The notes beneath the pieces are model-generated. The model did no database searches and was not told where the DNA came from. It saw only the letters and a list, made by a program, of their open reading frames with translations. From positions 2,170,001 to 2,234,000 of the forward strand of contig NZ_AZUP01000001.1 in assembly GCF_000527135.1 (NCBI RefSeq): a stretch of DNA of 64,000 bases, read 5' to 3'. The translations under genes and the position numbers were made by a program. The stretch comes from Methyloversatilis discipulorum (GTDB lineage: Bacteria; Pseudomonadota; Gammaproteobacteria; Burkholderiales; Rhodocyclaceae). The number at the start of each line of letters is the position of its first letter. Positions within the stretch are counted from its first letter, which is position 1. Of the stretch, positions 24,652 to 33,946 are shown piece by piece.

Positions 24652-26373
24652 ATGAAAACCATGATGAAGCGGACCGCCCTCGCGGCGGCACTGCTCGCAC
24701 CGCTGGTGGCCGGTGCGCTGCCGGCCTACACGCCGGTGACCGACGCGCGGCTGAACAAGCCCGAGGCGCAGAACTGGCTGATGTACCGCGCCAACTATGC
24801 CGGCTGGGGCTACAGCCCGCTCAAGCAGGTGAGCGACAAGAACGTCGACAAGCTGCAGCTGGCCTGGGCTTTCTCGACCGGCATGACCGAAGGGCATCAG
24901 GCGCCGCCCATCGTGAACAACGGCTACATGTTCGTCGCCACACCGAACAACCAGGTCATCTGCCTTGAAGCCAAGACCGGTCGCGAAATCTGGCGCTACA
25001 AGAAAACCATTCCGGACGAACTGCAGCAACTGCACCCGACCAACCGCGGTGTCGCGCTGTACGGTGACCGCGTCTACATCGCCACCACCGACGCCTTCCT
25101 GGTCGCGCTCGACGCCAAGACCGGCAAGGAGGTGTGGAAGACCGCAGTGGCCGACTGGAAGTCCGGCTACTACATGACGCTGGCGCCGCTGGCCGCCAAG
25201 GGCAAGATCATGATCGGCAGCTCCGGTGGCGAATACGGCATCCGTGGTTTCGTCGCCGCCTTCGATGCCGACACCGGCAAGGAAGCGTGGCGCACCTACA
25301 CCATCGCCGGCCCCGGCGAACCCGGCGGCGACAGCTGGCCGGGCGATACCTACAAGCGCGGCGGCGGCTCGGTGTGGATCACCGGCACCTATGACCCGGA
25401 CACCAACCTCGCCTTCTGGGGCGTCGGCAACGCCGGCCCGTGGATGGCCGACACGCGCAGCGGCGACAATCTGTACGCCAACTCGGTGCTGGCGCTGGAC
25501 GTCGACACCGGCAAGCTCAAGGGTTATCACCAGTACCACCACAACGATTCGTGGGATTGGGACGAGGTATCCGCCCCGCTGCTGATCGACCTCGAGCACA
25601 AGGGCAAGAAGGTGAAGTCGCTGGTGCACGCCGGCCGCAACGGCTATCTGTGGATGCTGGAGCGCACCGACAGCAAGGTGAACTACGTCGATGCCTGGCC
25701 CTATGTCACGCAGAACGTATTCACCCAGCTCGACCCGAAGACCGGCCGCCCGACCTATGACCCTGCACGCATCCCCGCCACCGGCAAGACGGTGAACTTC
25801 TGCCCCTCGCTGTGGGGCGGCAAGGACTGGCCGCCCGAGGCCTACAACCCGCACACCGGCCTGCTCTACATCCCGGCGCAGAACAACCTGTGCTCGGAAC
25901 TGACCGGCGAGCCGGTCAAGTACAACAAGGGCGATCTCTACCTCGGCGTGTCGATCGAGAACGTGCTCACCAATGTGCGCATGACGCTTGAGTCGAAGGT
26001 GCACATCGGCGAAGTGCAGGCCTGGGACCTGAAGACCGGCAAGAAGGTGTGGACCCACACCTACCCGGAAATGAACTGGGGCCCGCTGATGACTACGGCC
26101 GGCAACCTGGTGTTCGGTGGTGGCACCAACGACCGCAAGTTCCGCGCCTTCAACGCCAGCACCGGCAAGCTGCTGTGGGAATTCCCGACCAACTCGGGCG
26201 TGACCGGCGTGCCGTCCAGCTTCGAGGTCGACGGCGAACAGTATGTCGCCGTGCAGTCCGGCTGGGGTGTCGATGCCGAACGCATGCAGGGCGCGTTCAA
26301 CGCGGTGCTCGACAAGAAGACCACCGTGCCGCAGGGCGGCGTGATCTGGGTATTCAAGCTGCCCAGGAAGTGA
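24652..26373 (+). CDS. PQQ-dependent alcohol dehydrogenase, lanthanide-type metal site
   Basis: A 573-residue periplasmic quinoprotein of the methanol/ethanol dehydrogenase family. A signal peptide (ending LVAGALPAYT) precedes an eight-bladed propeller; tryptophan-docking repeats such as DAKTGKEVWK, DADTGKEAWR and DLKTGKKVWT are plain. The metal site reads SWDWDEV: catalytic Asp302 plus a second Asp304 where calcium enzymes have Ala (DYA). That extra Asp marks lanthanide-dependent enzymes (XoxF, PedH, ExaF). The adjacent Cys-Cys pair of classic enzymes is missing; the equivalent segment reads QQLHPTNRGVALYG. No cytochrome domain. The substrate is not readable from sequence; AldA and lutABC nearby suggest ethanol-like alcohols or 1,2-propanediol. 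Confidence 0.9.
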   Translation: MKTMMKRTALAAALLAPLVAGALPAYTPVTDARLNKPEAQNWLMYRANYAGWGYSPLKQVSDKNVDKLQLAWAFSTGMTEGHQAPPIVNNGYMFVATPNNQVICLEAKTGREIWRYKKTIPDELQQLHPTNRGVALYGDRVYIATTDAFLVALDAKTGKEVWKTAVADWKSGYYMTLAPLAAKGKIMIGSSGGEYGIRGFVAAFDADTGKEAWRTYTIAGPGEPGGDSWPGDTYKRGGGSVWITGTYDPDTNLAFWGVGNAGPWMADTRSGDNLYANSVLALDVDTGKLKGYHQYHHNDSWDWDEVSAPLLIDLEHKGKKVKSLVHAGRNGYLWMLERTDSKVNYVDAWPYVTQNVFTQLDPKTGRPTYDPARIPATGKTVNFCPSLWGGKDWPPEAYNPHTGLLYIPAQNNLCSELTGEPVKYNKGDLYLGVSIENVLTNVRMTLESKVHIGEVQAWDLKTGKKVWTHTYPEMNWGPLMTTAGNLVFGGGTNDRKFRAFNASTGKLLWEFPTNSGVTGVPSSFEVDGEQYVAVQSGWGVDAERMQGAFNAVLDKKTTVPQGGVIWVFKLPRK

Positions 26374-26435
26374 TCCGCCGGGGCGCCCGCTCTGCCGAGC
26401 GCCTGCCTGACAAACCATAACAAGGACATACCCTC

Positions 26436-27311
26436 ATGAGCACTGCTGCAAACACTCCCATCCGCGCCGCAAAGGCTGTCGTCTCCGCTGCCGGTATCGC
26501 ACTGGCGCTGCTGTCCGGCAGCGCCAGCGCACAGACCACCTTCGACGTGATCGGTCCGCACGAGTACGACCTGCCGGTGAACTTCGACCAGCCGTTCAAC
26601 GTGTTCGTGCAGTACGCCACCGTGCAGCGCGACAGCCGGCTGTTCGATAACGACGGCGATCGTCAGCGCGGCAACAGCGCGCAGAAGATCATCGGCCTGT
26701 CGAAGTACGTGCGCTTCTGGACGTCCGAGTCGAACCGCAACATCGGTCTGGCCTTCGAGGTGATCCAGCCGACGGTGGGCATCCGCAACCGCGACGCCGT
26801 CGATCCTGACGCGCGCCACATCAGCGGTTTCGGCGACACCATCACCGGCGCGGCCATCTGGTACAAGCCGACGCCCGGTTCGACGCTGGGCTTCCAGACT
26901 TTCCTGCAGATCCCGATCGGCGACAAGGACGTCAGCGACACCAACTGGAAGAACCTGTCCAGTCTGTTGTGGTACGTGCCGCTGACCGAGCGCATCGGCT
27001 GGACCGGCGACCTGGGCTTCGTCGCGCAGAGCCGGCGCGACGACGGCAACCGCCCGGGCATGCTGTGGCACACCAACAACCGCTTCGGCTACCGCGTGAA
27101 CGACTGGCTGGAGCCGTTCGCCGGTGTCGACTACGAGCGCATCAGCGGCCGCAATGGCGCCGATGACTCGTGGGGCTTCGATGGTTCGCTCGGCGTGATG
27201 TTCCATTACTACGGCAACCAGTCGATCGCGCTGCGTTACTCGCACGGCATCGAAGGCGAGAACCGGCCGGTCAACAACAGCATCAACATCAAGTACGCCT
27301 ACGTCTGGTAA
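26436..27311 (+). CDS. Outer-membrane beta-barrel protein, phenol-degradation MetA-like family
   Basis: A 291-residue protein with a signal peptide (GIALALLSGSASAQ) and alternating amphipathic strands to the end, which finishes SINIKYAYVW with a terminal aromatic. The segments FGDTITGAAIWYKPTPG and GFQTFLQIPIGDKD fit the family of outer-membrane proteins often found in aromatic and alcohol catabolic operons. A role in substrate entry is inferred. It lies 62 bases after the dehydrogenase gene in the same direction. Confidence 0.7.
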   Translation: MSTAANTPIRAAKAVVSAAGIALALLSGSASAQTTFDVIGPHEYDLPVNFDQPFNVFVQYATVQRDSRLFDNDGDRQRGNSAQKIIGLSKYVRFWTSESNRNIGLAFEVIQPTVGIRNRDAVDPDARHISGFGDTITGAAIWYKPTPGSTLGFQTFLQIPIGDKDVSDTNWKNLSSLLWYVPLTERIGWTGDLGFVAQSRRDDGNRPGMLWHTNNRFGYRVNDWLEPFAGVDYERISGRNGADDSWGFDGSLGVMFHYYGNQSIALRYSHGIEGENRPVNNSINIKYAYVW

Positions 27312-27367
27312 GTCCCGACCGGGGGCGTGCCGCGGCGCGCCTCCGGCCTCACTCAAGGAGGCATCAA

Positions 27368-27835
27368 ATGAAACTGCTGCACGCACTCGCCCTGAGCATC
27401 GCCCTGCTGGTCGCACTGTGGGTCTGCCTGAGCATCGGCATGCCGAACCTGCAGCTCAACCCGTGGATAGGCTTCGTCGCCTGGGCCACCTTCTTCGCCG
27501 CCGGCGGCGGCAGTCAGGCGCTCGGCAAGTCGGCTTTCGCCGCGCTGGCCGGCGTCGTGCTGACCGCCGGCACGATGTGGCTGGTGGCGCAGGCCGGCGG
27601 CAGCCTGCCTGCGCTGGCGCTGCTGGTCGCGGTGCTGGCCTTCGTGCTGGTGGCGATGGCCGACGTCGCCGCCCTGTCGTACACACCGGCCGCCTTCCTT
27701 GGCGCCGCCACCTATTTCGGCGCCACCGGCGACACCTTCGAGAAGGCGCTGTTCGTCGGCCTGACCTGGGTCGCCGGCCTCACCTTCGGCTACCTGTCCG
27801 AATCCTTCGGCAAACGCATGACGCGCGCCGCCTGA
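27368..27835 (+). CDS. DUF1097-type inner-membrane protein
   Basis: A 155-residue, very hydrophobic protein with about five membrane segments (LLHALALSIALLVALWVCL, WIGFVAWATFFAAGGG, FAALAGVVLTAGTMWLVAQ, LALLVAVLAFVLVAMADVAAL, ALFVGLTWVAGLTFGYL). It resembles the DUF1097/YcdZ family, with no known activity. The start ATG follows AAGGAGGCATCAA. Its place between an outer-membrane protein and an aldehyde dehydrogenase suggests uptake or export of the pathway substrate. Confidence 0.7.
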   Translation: MKLLHALALSIALLVALWVCLSIGMPNLQLNPWIGFVAWATFFAAGGGSQALGKSAFAALAGVVLTAGTMWLVAQAGGSLPALALLVAVLAFVLVAMADVAALSYTPAAFLGAATYFGATGDTFEKALFVGLTWVAGLTFGYLSESFGKRMTRAA

Positions 27836-27859
27836 TTTCCGTCCCAAGGAGAAGCTGCA

Positions 27860-29296
27860 ATGAGTACCCATCACAATTACATCGACGGACGCTTCGACGA
27901 GGCCGATGTCGCCACCCGCATCGAGGTGTTCAACCCGGCCACGCACGCCTTGCTCGACACGGTGCCTGAAGCCGGCGTCGCCGCGGTCGAACGTGCGATC
28001 GCCGCCGCCCGTGCGGCACAGCCGCAATGGGCGAAGCTGCCGGCCATCCAGCGCGCCGCACATCTGCGCAAGGTGGCCGAAGGCCTGCGCGGCGTGCGCG
28101 AGGAGATGGCGCGACTGCTGACGCTGGAACAGGGCAAGACGCTGGGGCTGGCGCGGGTCGAGGTCGACTTCACCGCCGACTATCTGGACTACATGGCGGA
28201 ATGGGCGCGTCGCATCGAAGGCGAGGTGCTGACCAGCGACCGCCCTGGCGAAAGCATCTTCCTGCTGCGCAAGCCGGTCGGCGTGGTCGCAGGCGTGCTG
28301 CCGTGGAACTTCCCGCTCTTCCTGATCGCCCGCAAGATGGCGCCGGCGCTGGTCACCGGCAACACCATCGTGATCAAGCCGAGCGAGGAAACGCCGCTCA
28401 ACGCTTTCCTGTTCGCGAAGCTGGTGCACGCGGCGGAACTGCCGCGCGGCGTGTTCAACCTGGTCGGCGGCCGCGGTGAAACCACCGGCGCCGCCCTCAC
28501 CGGCAGCCGTGCCATCGACATGGTGAGCTTCACCGGCAGCGTCGAAACCGGCAGCCGCATCATGCAGGCAGCCGGTCGCAACCTGACCCGCGTCAATCTG
28601 GAACTGGGCGGCAAGGCGCCGGCCATCGTGCTGGCCGACGCCGACCTCGATCTCGCCTCGACCGCGATCACCGCCTCGCGCGTCATCAACACCGGACAGG
28701 TGTGCAACTGCGCCGAGCGCATCTACGTGCAGCGCGCAGTCGCCGACGAGTTCATCACCAAGCTCACCGCGAAGATGGCCGCCACCCGCTACGGCGATCC
28801 GATCGCCGACCAGAGCATCGACATGGGCCCGCTGGTGAACAAGGAGGGCCTGGACAAGGTCGCCGCCATGGTCGACCAGGCCAAGCGCGACGGCGCGCAG
28901 TGCGTGCTCGGCGGCCAGATCGCCGACCGCGCGTCCGGCTATCACTACGAGCCCACGGTGCTGATCAACTGCCGCGCCGACATGGACATCATGCGTAAGG
29001 AAATTTTCGGCCCGGTGCTGCCGGTGCAGCTGGTCGACGATCTGGACGAGGCGGTGGCCCATGCCAACGCGTCGGACTACGGTCTGACCTCGTCGGTCTA
29101 TACGCGCGACCTCAATGCGGCAATGCGCGCGATCCGCGACCTGCAGTTCGGTGAGACCTATGTCAATCGCGAGAACTTCGAAGCGATGCAGGGTTTCCAC
29201 GCCGGCCGCCGCAAGTCGGGTATCGGCGGCGCCGACGGCAAGCACGGGCTGTACGAGTACACGGAAACCCACGTGGCCTACATACAGCACGGCTGA
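27860..29296 (+). CDS. aldA: Lactaldehyde/glycolaldehyde dehydrogenase, AldA type
   Basis: A 478-residue NAD-dependent aldehyde dehydrogenase. Much of the chain matches E. coli AldA as I remember it, for example FTADYLDYMAEWARR, IFLLRKP and GVLPWNFPLFLIARKMAP, NTGQVCNCAERIYVQ and YVNRENFEAMQGFHAG. Catalytic Glu248 (LELGGKAP) and Cys282 (GQVC) are present. In E. coli the enzyme makes lactate from lactaldehyde and glycolate from glycolaldehyde. Last gene of the sigma54 operon. The product, if lactate, would feed the lut genes upstream. Confidence 0.88.
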   Translation: MSTHHNYIDGRFDEADVATRIEVFNPATHALLDTVPEAGVAAVERAIAAARAAQPQWAKLPAIQRAAHLRKVAEGLRGVREEMARLLTLEQGKTLGLARVEVDFTADYLDYMAEWARRIEGEVLTSDRPGESIFLLRKPVGVVAGVLPWNFPLFLIARKMAPALVTGNTIVIKPSEETPLNAFLFAKLVHAAELPRGVFNLVGGRGETTGAALTGSRAIDMVSFTGSVETGSRIMQAAGRNLTRVNLELGGKAPAIVLADADLDLASTAITASRVINTGQVCNCAERIYVQRAVADEFITKLTAKMAATRYGDPIADQSIDMGPLVNKEGLDKVAAMVDQAKRDGAQCVLGGQIADRASGYHYEPTVLINCRADMDIMRKEIFGPVLPVQLVDDLDEAVAHANASDYGLTSSVYTRDLNAAMRAIRDLQFGETYVNRENFEAMQGFHAGRRKSGIGGADGKHGLYEYTETHVAYIQHG

Positions 29297-29342
29297 CGCG
29301 CGACCCGGGTGAGGCGATCCCTCACCCGTCGTACGCCATCCG

Positions 29343-29358
29343 GGTCTTGTACAAGACC
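29343..29358. promoter_or_regulatory. 16-bp palindrome after aldA
   Basis: GGTCTTGTACAAGACC is perfectly self-complementary. It lies between the aldA stop and its terminator and about 350 bases before aceE. It may be a regulator site or a hairpin in the aldA 3-prime end. The regulator is unknown. Confidence 0.35.
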
Positions 29359-29375
29359 GGACGATCTCCTCGGTT

Positions 29376-29410
29376 GCGGGCACTCCGGCCCCGGAGTTGC
29401 CCGCTTTTTT
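29376..29410 (+). terminator. Rho-independent terminator after aldA
   Basis: Arms 29376-29388 and 29391-29404 pair over 13 bases with a single bulge, followed by six T (29405-29410). It ends the alcohol oxidation operon and separates it from the pyruvate dehydrogenase operon. Confidence 0.85.
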
Positions 29411-29708
29411 GCGGCCGGACGACCGGATTTCGGTTTTCCACCACTGGCGGCAAGTCCGGGGGGTGTCCATAATTGCGACACGTCGACGCGGGCGATCCCT
29501 GCGTTCGACGCTGCCATGGCAGCTACCCGCTGCCGCTTCAGAGCTGTCGACACTTGCATCACCCATGCGCAGACGGACAGGCGCCTCGGACGAGTTTCTC
29601 CTCGGCCGGCACGCTGACGACCCCGGACGGGCTCCATGCCCCGGCCGGGTTGTGCATCGGCGGTGCATCTGATCGAACGGCTCGATCAAAAAAGAGGAGA
29701 AAGCCTGG
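29411..29708. other. Leader/promoter region of aceE
   Basis: 298 noncoding bases that must contain the aceE promoter. Short open frames here are not protein-like. A strong ribosome site (AGAGGAGAAAG) is at its end. No PdhR/LldR-type TTGGT-N3-ACCAA site is visible. Confidence 0.45.
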
Positions 29709-32384
29709 ATGTCTGCACTACCCAATCCCCTGCTCGCTTCCGATCCGGACGCCGTCGAAACCCAGGAATGGCTCGACGCGCTGGAAGGCGTGATCGAACA
29801 CGCCGGCGAGCAGCGTGCGCATTACCTGATCGAGCGGCTGACCGAGCTGTCGCGGCGCGCCGGCATCAACATTCCGTACTCGGCCACCACGGCATACGTA
29901 AACACCATACCGGCCGGCAAGCAGGTGCAGGCGCCCGGTGATTACGAGATCGAGCACCGCATCCGCAGCTACATCCGCTGGAACGCGATGGCCATGGTGC
30001 TGCGCGCGAACAAGGACACCAATGTCGGTGGCCACATCGCCAGCTTCGGCTCCAGCGCCACGCTGTACGACGTCGGCTTCAACTGGTTCTGGCATGCGCC
30101 CAGCCCGACCCACGGCGGCGACCTGGTGTTTTTCCAGGGCCACTCGGCGCCCGGCATCTACGCCCGCGCCTTCATGCTCGACCGGCTGAGCGAAGCGCAA
30201 CTCGACAGCTTCCGCCAGGAGGTCGGCGGCAAGGGTCTTTCGAGCTATCCGCACCCGTGGCTGATGCCGGACTTCTGGCAGTTCCCGACCGTATCGATGG
30301 GGCTGGGCCCGCTGCAGGCAATCTATCAGGCGCGCTTCATGAAGTACCTGCAGGACCGCGGCATCGCCAACACCGAAGGCCGCAAGGTGTGGTGCTTCAT
30401 CGGCGACGGCGAAACCGACGAGCCGGAAACGCTGGGCGAGATCGCGATGGCCGCCCGCGAGAAGCTCGACAACCTCATCTTCGTCGTAAACTGCAATCTG
30501 CAGCGCCTCGACGGCCCGGTGCGCGGCAACGGCAAGATCATCCAGGAACTGGAAGGCGATTTCCGCGGCGCTGGCTGGAACGTGATCAAGCTCTTGTGGG
30601 GCAGCTACTGGGACCCGCTGCTGGCGCAGGACAAAACCGGGCTGCTCGCCCAGCGCATGATGGAAGTGGTCGACGGCGAGTACCAGACCATGAAGGCACG
30701 CGACGGCGCCTATGTGCGCGAGCACTTCTTCGGCAAGTACCCGGAACTGGCGGCCATGGTCGCCAACTGGAGCAATGACGACATCTTCCGCCTGAACCGC
30801 GGCGGTCATGATCCGCACAAGGTGTATGCCGCCTACCACTCGGCGGTGAACCACAGCGGCCAGCCCACCGTCATCCTGGCCAAGACCATCAAGGGCTACG
30901 GCATGGGCGGTTCGGGCGAGGCGCAGAACATTTCGCACCAGCAGAAAAAGGTCGATCTGGAATCGCTGCGCGAATTCCGCGACCGTTTCGACCTGCCGAT
31001 CAAGGACAGCGAGCTGGAATCGCTGCCCTACCTGAAGTTCGACGAGAACTCGAAGGAAGTGGCCTATATGCGCGAGCGCCGGATGGCGCTCGGCGGCTAC
31101 CTTCCGCAGCGCCGCTCGAAGGCCGAGCCGCTGGAAGTGCCGCCGCTGTCGGCCTTCGACGCGCTGCTGAAGGCGTCCGGCGAAGGCCGCGAACTGTCCA
31201 CCACAATGGCCTTCGTACGCATCATGAACATCCTGCTGCGCGACCCGCATATCGGCAAGCGCGTAGTGCCCATCGTGCCGGACGAATCGCGCACCTTCGG
31301 CATGGAAGGCATGTTCCGGCAGATCGGCATCTGGAACCAGGAAGGCCAGAAGTACGTGCCGCAGGACGCCGACCAGCTCATGTTCTACAAGGAATCGAAG
31401 ACCGGCCAGATCCTGCAGGAAGGCATCAACGAAGCCGGCGGCATGAGCGACTGGATCGCCGCCGCCACCGCCTACTCGGTGCACGGCGTGGCGACGATTC
31501 CGATCTACATCTTCTATTCGATGTTCGGCTTCCAGCGCATCGGCGACCTGATCTGGGCCGCCGGCGACCAGCGCTCGCGCGGCTTCCTGGTCGGCGGCAC
31601 GGCCGGTCGCACCACGCTGAATGGCGAAGGCCTGCAGCACGAGGACGGTCATTCCCACCTGTGGTCGGGCGCAGTGCCGAACTGCATCAGCTACGACCCG
31701 ACCTTCTCGTACGAAGTCGCCGTCATCGTGCAGGACGGCCTGCGCCGCATGATGGCCGAGCAGGAGGACGTGTTCTATTACCTGACGGTGATGAACGAGA
31801 ACTACGAGCACCCGGCGATGCCGGAAGGCGCCGACGCGGACATCCTGAAGGGCATGTATCTGTTCCGCCGTGGGGCCGCCTCCAACGGCCCGCGCGTGCA
31901 GCTGACCGGCAGCGGCACCATCTTCCGCGAGGTGATCGCCGCCGCCGACCTGCTCAAGAACGACTGGGGCGTCGAAGCCGATCTGTGGTCCTGCCCGAGC
32001 TTCACGCAACTGGCCCGCGACGGCGCCGACTGCGCGCGCTGGAACCTGCTCAACCCGCTGGAAACGCCGCGCGCCTCGCACGTCGAGAACTGCCTGCGCG
32101 ACACGCGCGGTCCGGTGATCGCGGCGACCGACTACGTGCGCCTGTTCGCCGAACAGATCCGTGCCTATGTGCCGCGCCGCTACGTCGTGCTGGGCACCGA
32201 CGGCTTCGGCCGCTCGGACACGCGCGAGGCGCTGCGCTCGCATTTCGAGGTGGACAGACACTGGGTGACGGTGGCGGCGCTGAAGGCGCTGGCCGACGAC
32301 GGTGCGCTGGACCGTGCCAAGGTGGCCGAAGCCATCGCGCGCTACGGTCTGGATGTGACCAAGCCGAACCCGCTGTACGTCTGA
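29709..32384 (+). CDS. aceE: Pyruvate dehydrogenase E1 component (homodimeric)
   Basis: An 891-residue thiamine-diphosphate enzyme that decarboxylates pyruvate and passes the acetyl group to E2. Family features include INIPYSATTAYVNTI near the start, GGHIASFGSSATLYDVGFN, the ThDP motif GDGETDEPETLGEI...NLIFVVNCN, and a C-terminal FGRSDTREALR segment. Length is normal for AceE. It starts the aceE-aceF-lpdA operon; 171 bases separate it from aceF. Confidence 0.96.
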   Translation: MSALPNPLLASDPDAVETQEWLDALEGVIEHAGEQRAHYLIERLTELSRRAGINIPYSATTAYVNTIPAGKQVQAPGDYEIEHRIRSYIRWNAMAMVLRANKDTNVGGHIASFGSSATLYDVGFNWFWHAPSPTHGGDLVFFQGHSAPGIYARAFMLDRLSEAQLDSFRQEVGGKGLSSYPHPWLMPDFWQFPTVSMGLGPLQAIYQARFMKYLQDRGIANTEGRKVWCFIGDGETDEPETLGEIAMAAREKLDNLIFVVNCNLQRLDGPVRGNGKIIQELEGDFRGAGWNVIKLLWGSYWDPLLAQDKTGLLAQRMMEVVDGEYQTMKARDGAYVREHFFGKYPELAAMVANWSNDDIFRLNRGGHDPHKVYAAYHSAVNHSGQPTVILAKTIKGYGMGGSGEAQNISHQQKKVDLESLREFRDRFDLPIKDSELESLPYLKFDENSKEVAYMRERRMALGGYLPQRRSKAEPLEVPPLSAFDALLKASGEGRELSTTMAFVRIMNILLRDPHIGKRVVPIVPDESRTFGMEGMFRQIGIWNQEGQKYVPQDADQLMFYKESKTGQILQEGINEAGGMSDWIAAATAYSVHGVATIPIYIFYSMFGFQRIGDLIWAAGDQRSRGFLVGGTAGRTTLNGEGLQHEDGHSHLWSGAVPNCISYDPTFSYEVAVIVQDGLRRMMAEQEDVFYYLTVMNENYEHPAMPEGADADILKGMYLFRRGAASNGPRVQLTGSGTIFREVIAAADLLKNDWGVEADLWSCPSFTQLARDGADCARWNLLNPLETPRASHVENCLRDTRGPVIAATDYVRLFAEQIRAYVPRRYVVLGTDGFGRSDTREALRSHFEVDRHWVTVAALKALADDGALDRAKVAEAIARYGLDVTKPNPLYV

Positions 32385-32555
32385 GTCGGAAGAAGCGGAC
32401 CGCGGATCGACGCCGACACGCCCGATCGCCCCGGATGAAGACCCCTCCTGGTCCTTGTCCGCGACGACCGGAGCTGTCCGCGCCGATCTGCGGTCGACCT
32501 TCAACACCCACGCCCCGGTCGCGCTGTGCGCGGCCGCATCGAATGCGAGGCTTGA

Positions 32556-33935
32556 ATGAGCACGATCAATATTGAAGTACCCGACATCGGCGACTTCTCC
32601 GATGTCCCCGTCATCGAAGTGATGGTCAAACCCGGCGACCGCGTCGAGGCCGACGCGCCGCTGGTGTCACTCGAATCAGACAAGGCGACGATGGACATTC
32701 CGGCGCCACACGCCGGCGTCATCGGCCAGATCACGGTCAAGGTCGGCGACCGCGTGTCGCAGGGCAGCGTGATCGGCACGATGGAGGTGGGCGACGCGCC
32801 CGCCGCTGCCCCCGCCGCCGCGCCAGCGCCCGTTGCTGCCGCGGTGGCACCTGCTCCGACAACGGCTGTCGCTGCCGCTCCAGTCGCAGCTGCCGGCGCC
32901 GCCCCCGCCGCAACAACGCAGTCGGCCCGTGGCGACTACACGCCGGCCGCCGGCGCGGTCGCGCTGCCCAGCGCCGCCGACATCGCGGCCGAGCTGGTAG
33001 GCGGCAAGAAGGCGCACGCCAGTCCGTCGATGCGCGCCTATGCGCGCGAACTGGGCGTCGATCTCGCCCGCGTCAAAGCCAGCGGCCCGAAAGGCCGTAT
33101 CACCCGCGAAGACATCAACGCCTTCGTCAAGGGCGCGCTGCAGGCGCCGGCCACCGCGCAGGCGGCGACCGGCGGCGGTGGCGGCGGTGGCCTCGACCTG
33201 CTGCCCTGGCCCAAGGTCGATTTCACCAAGTTCGGCGAAGTCGAGCGCAAGCCGCTGTCGCGCATCCGCAAACTGTCGGCGGCGAACCTGGCGCGCAACT
33301 GGGTGATGATTCCGGCGGTCACTTACCACGAAGAGGCGGACGTGACCGAGCTCGAAGCCTTCCGCCAGCAGATCAATGCGGAACAGGCCAAGGCCGGCGT
33401 CAAGCTCACGATGCTGGCCTTCATCATCAAGGCGGTGTGCTCGGCGCTGAAGAAATTCCCCGAGTTCAACAGCTCGATCGACCTGCAGGCGGAAGAGCCG
33501 GCGCTGATCATGAAGCAGTACTGCCACATCGGTTTCGCCGCCGACACGCCGGGCGGGCTGGTGGTGCCGGTCATCCGCGACGCGGACAAGAAGGGCGTGG
33601 CCCAGCTGGCGGCCGAATGCGGCGAGCTGGCGACCAAGGCGCGCGACGGCAAGCTGTCCGCCGCGGAAATGCAGGGCGCCTGCTTCACGATATCCAGCGT
33701 GGGCGGCCTCGGCGGCACCGGTTTCGCGCCCATCATCAATGCGCCGGAGGTCGCCATCCTCGGCGTCAGCCGCAGCACGATGAAACCGGTGTGGGACGGC
33801 TCGGCCTTCCAGCCGCGGCTCATCCTGCCGCTGTCGCTGACCGCCGATCACCGCGTGATCGACGGCGCTGCGGCCACCCGTTTCAATGCCCATGTCGCCG
33901 CGCTGCTGGCTGACATGCGTCGCGTGCTGATGTGA
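32556..33935 (+). CDS. aceF: Dihydrolipoamide acetyltransferase (PDH E2)
   Basis: A 459-residue core protein of the pyruvate dehydrogenase complex. One N-terminal lipoyl domain (lipoyl Lys43 in LESDKATMDIP), a long Ala/Pro linker, a peripheral-subunit binding domain (ASPSMRAYARELGVDLARV) and the catalytic acetyltransferase domain with TADHRVIDGA. Many relatives have two or three lipoyl domains; this one has one, while its E3 partner carries another. The stop overlaps a possible GTG just before lpdA. Confidence 0.95.
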   Translation: MSTINIEVPDIGDFSDVPVIEVMVKPGDRVEADAPLVSLESDKATMDIPAPHAGVIGQITVKVGDRVSQGSVIGTMEVGDAPAAAPAAAPAPVAAAVAPAPTTAVAAAPVAAAGAAPAATTQSARGDYTPAAGAVALPSAADIAAELVGGKKAHASPSMRAYARELGVDLARVKASGPKGRITREDINAFVKGALQAPATAQAATGGGGGGGLDLLPWPKVDFTKFGEVERKPLSRIRKLSAANLARNWVMIPAVTYHEEADVTELEAFRQQINAEQAKAGVKLTMLAFIIKAVCSALKKFPEFNSSIDLQAEEPALIMKQYCHIGFAADTPGGLVVPVIRDADKKGVAQLAAECGELATKARDGKLSAAEMQGACFTISSVGGLGGTGFAPIINAPEVAILGVSRSTMKPVWDGSAFQPRLILPLSLTADHRVIDGAAATRFNAHVAALLADMRRVLM

Positions 33936-33946
33936 GGGAGCGAAAC

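Noticed and set aside
29309..29617. Short plus-strand frames between aldA and aceE.
   Set aside because: They cross the aldA terminator, overlap each other in different phases and show no coding character.
33932..33946. GTG start of lpdA overlapping the aceF stop.
   Set aside because: The ATG at 33947 has a better ribosome site (GAGGGAG) and gives the usual lipoyl-domain start; the GTG cannot be fully excluded.
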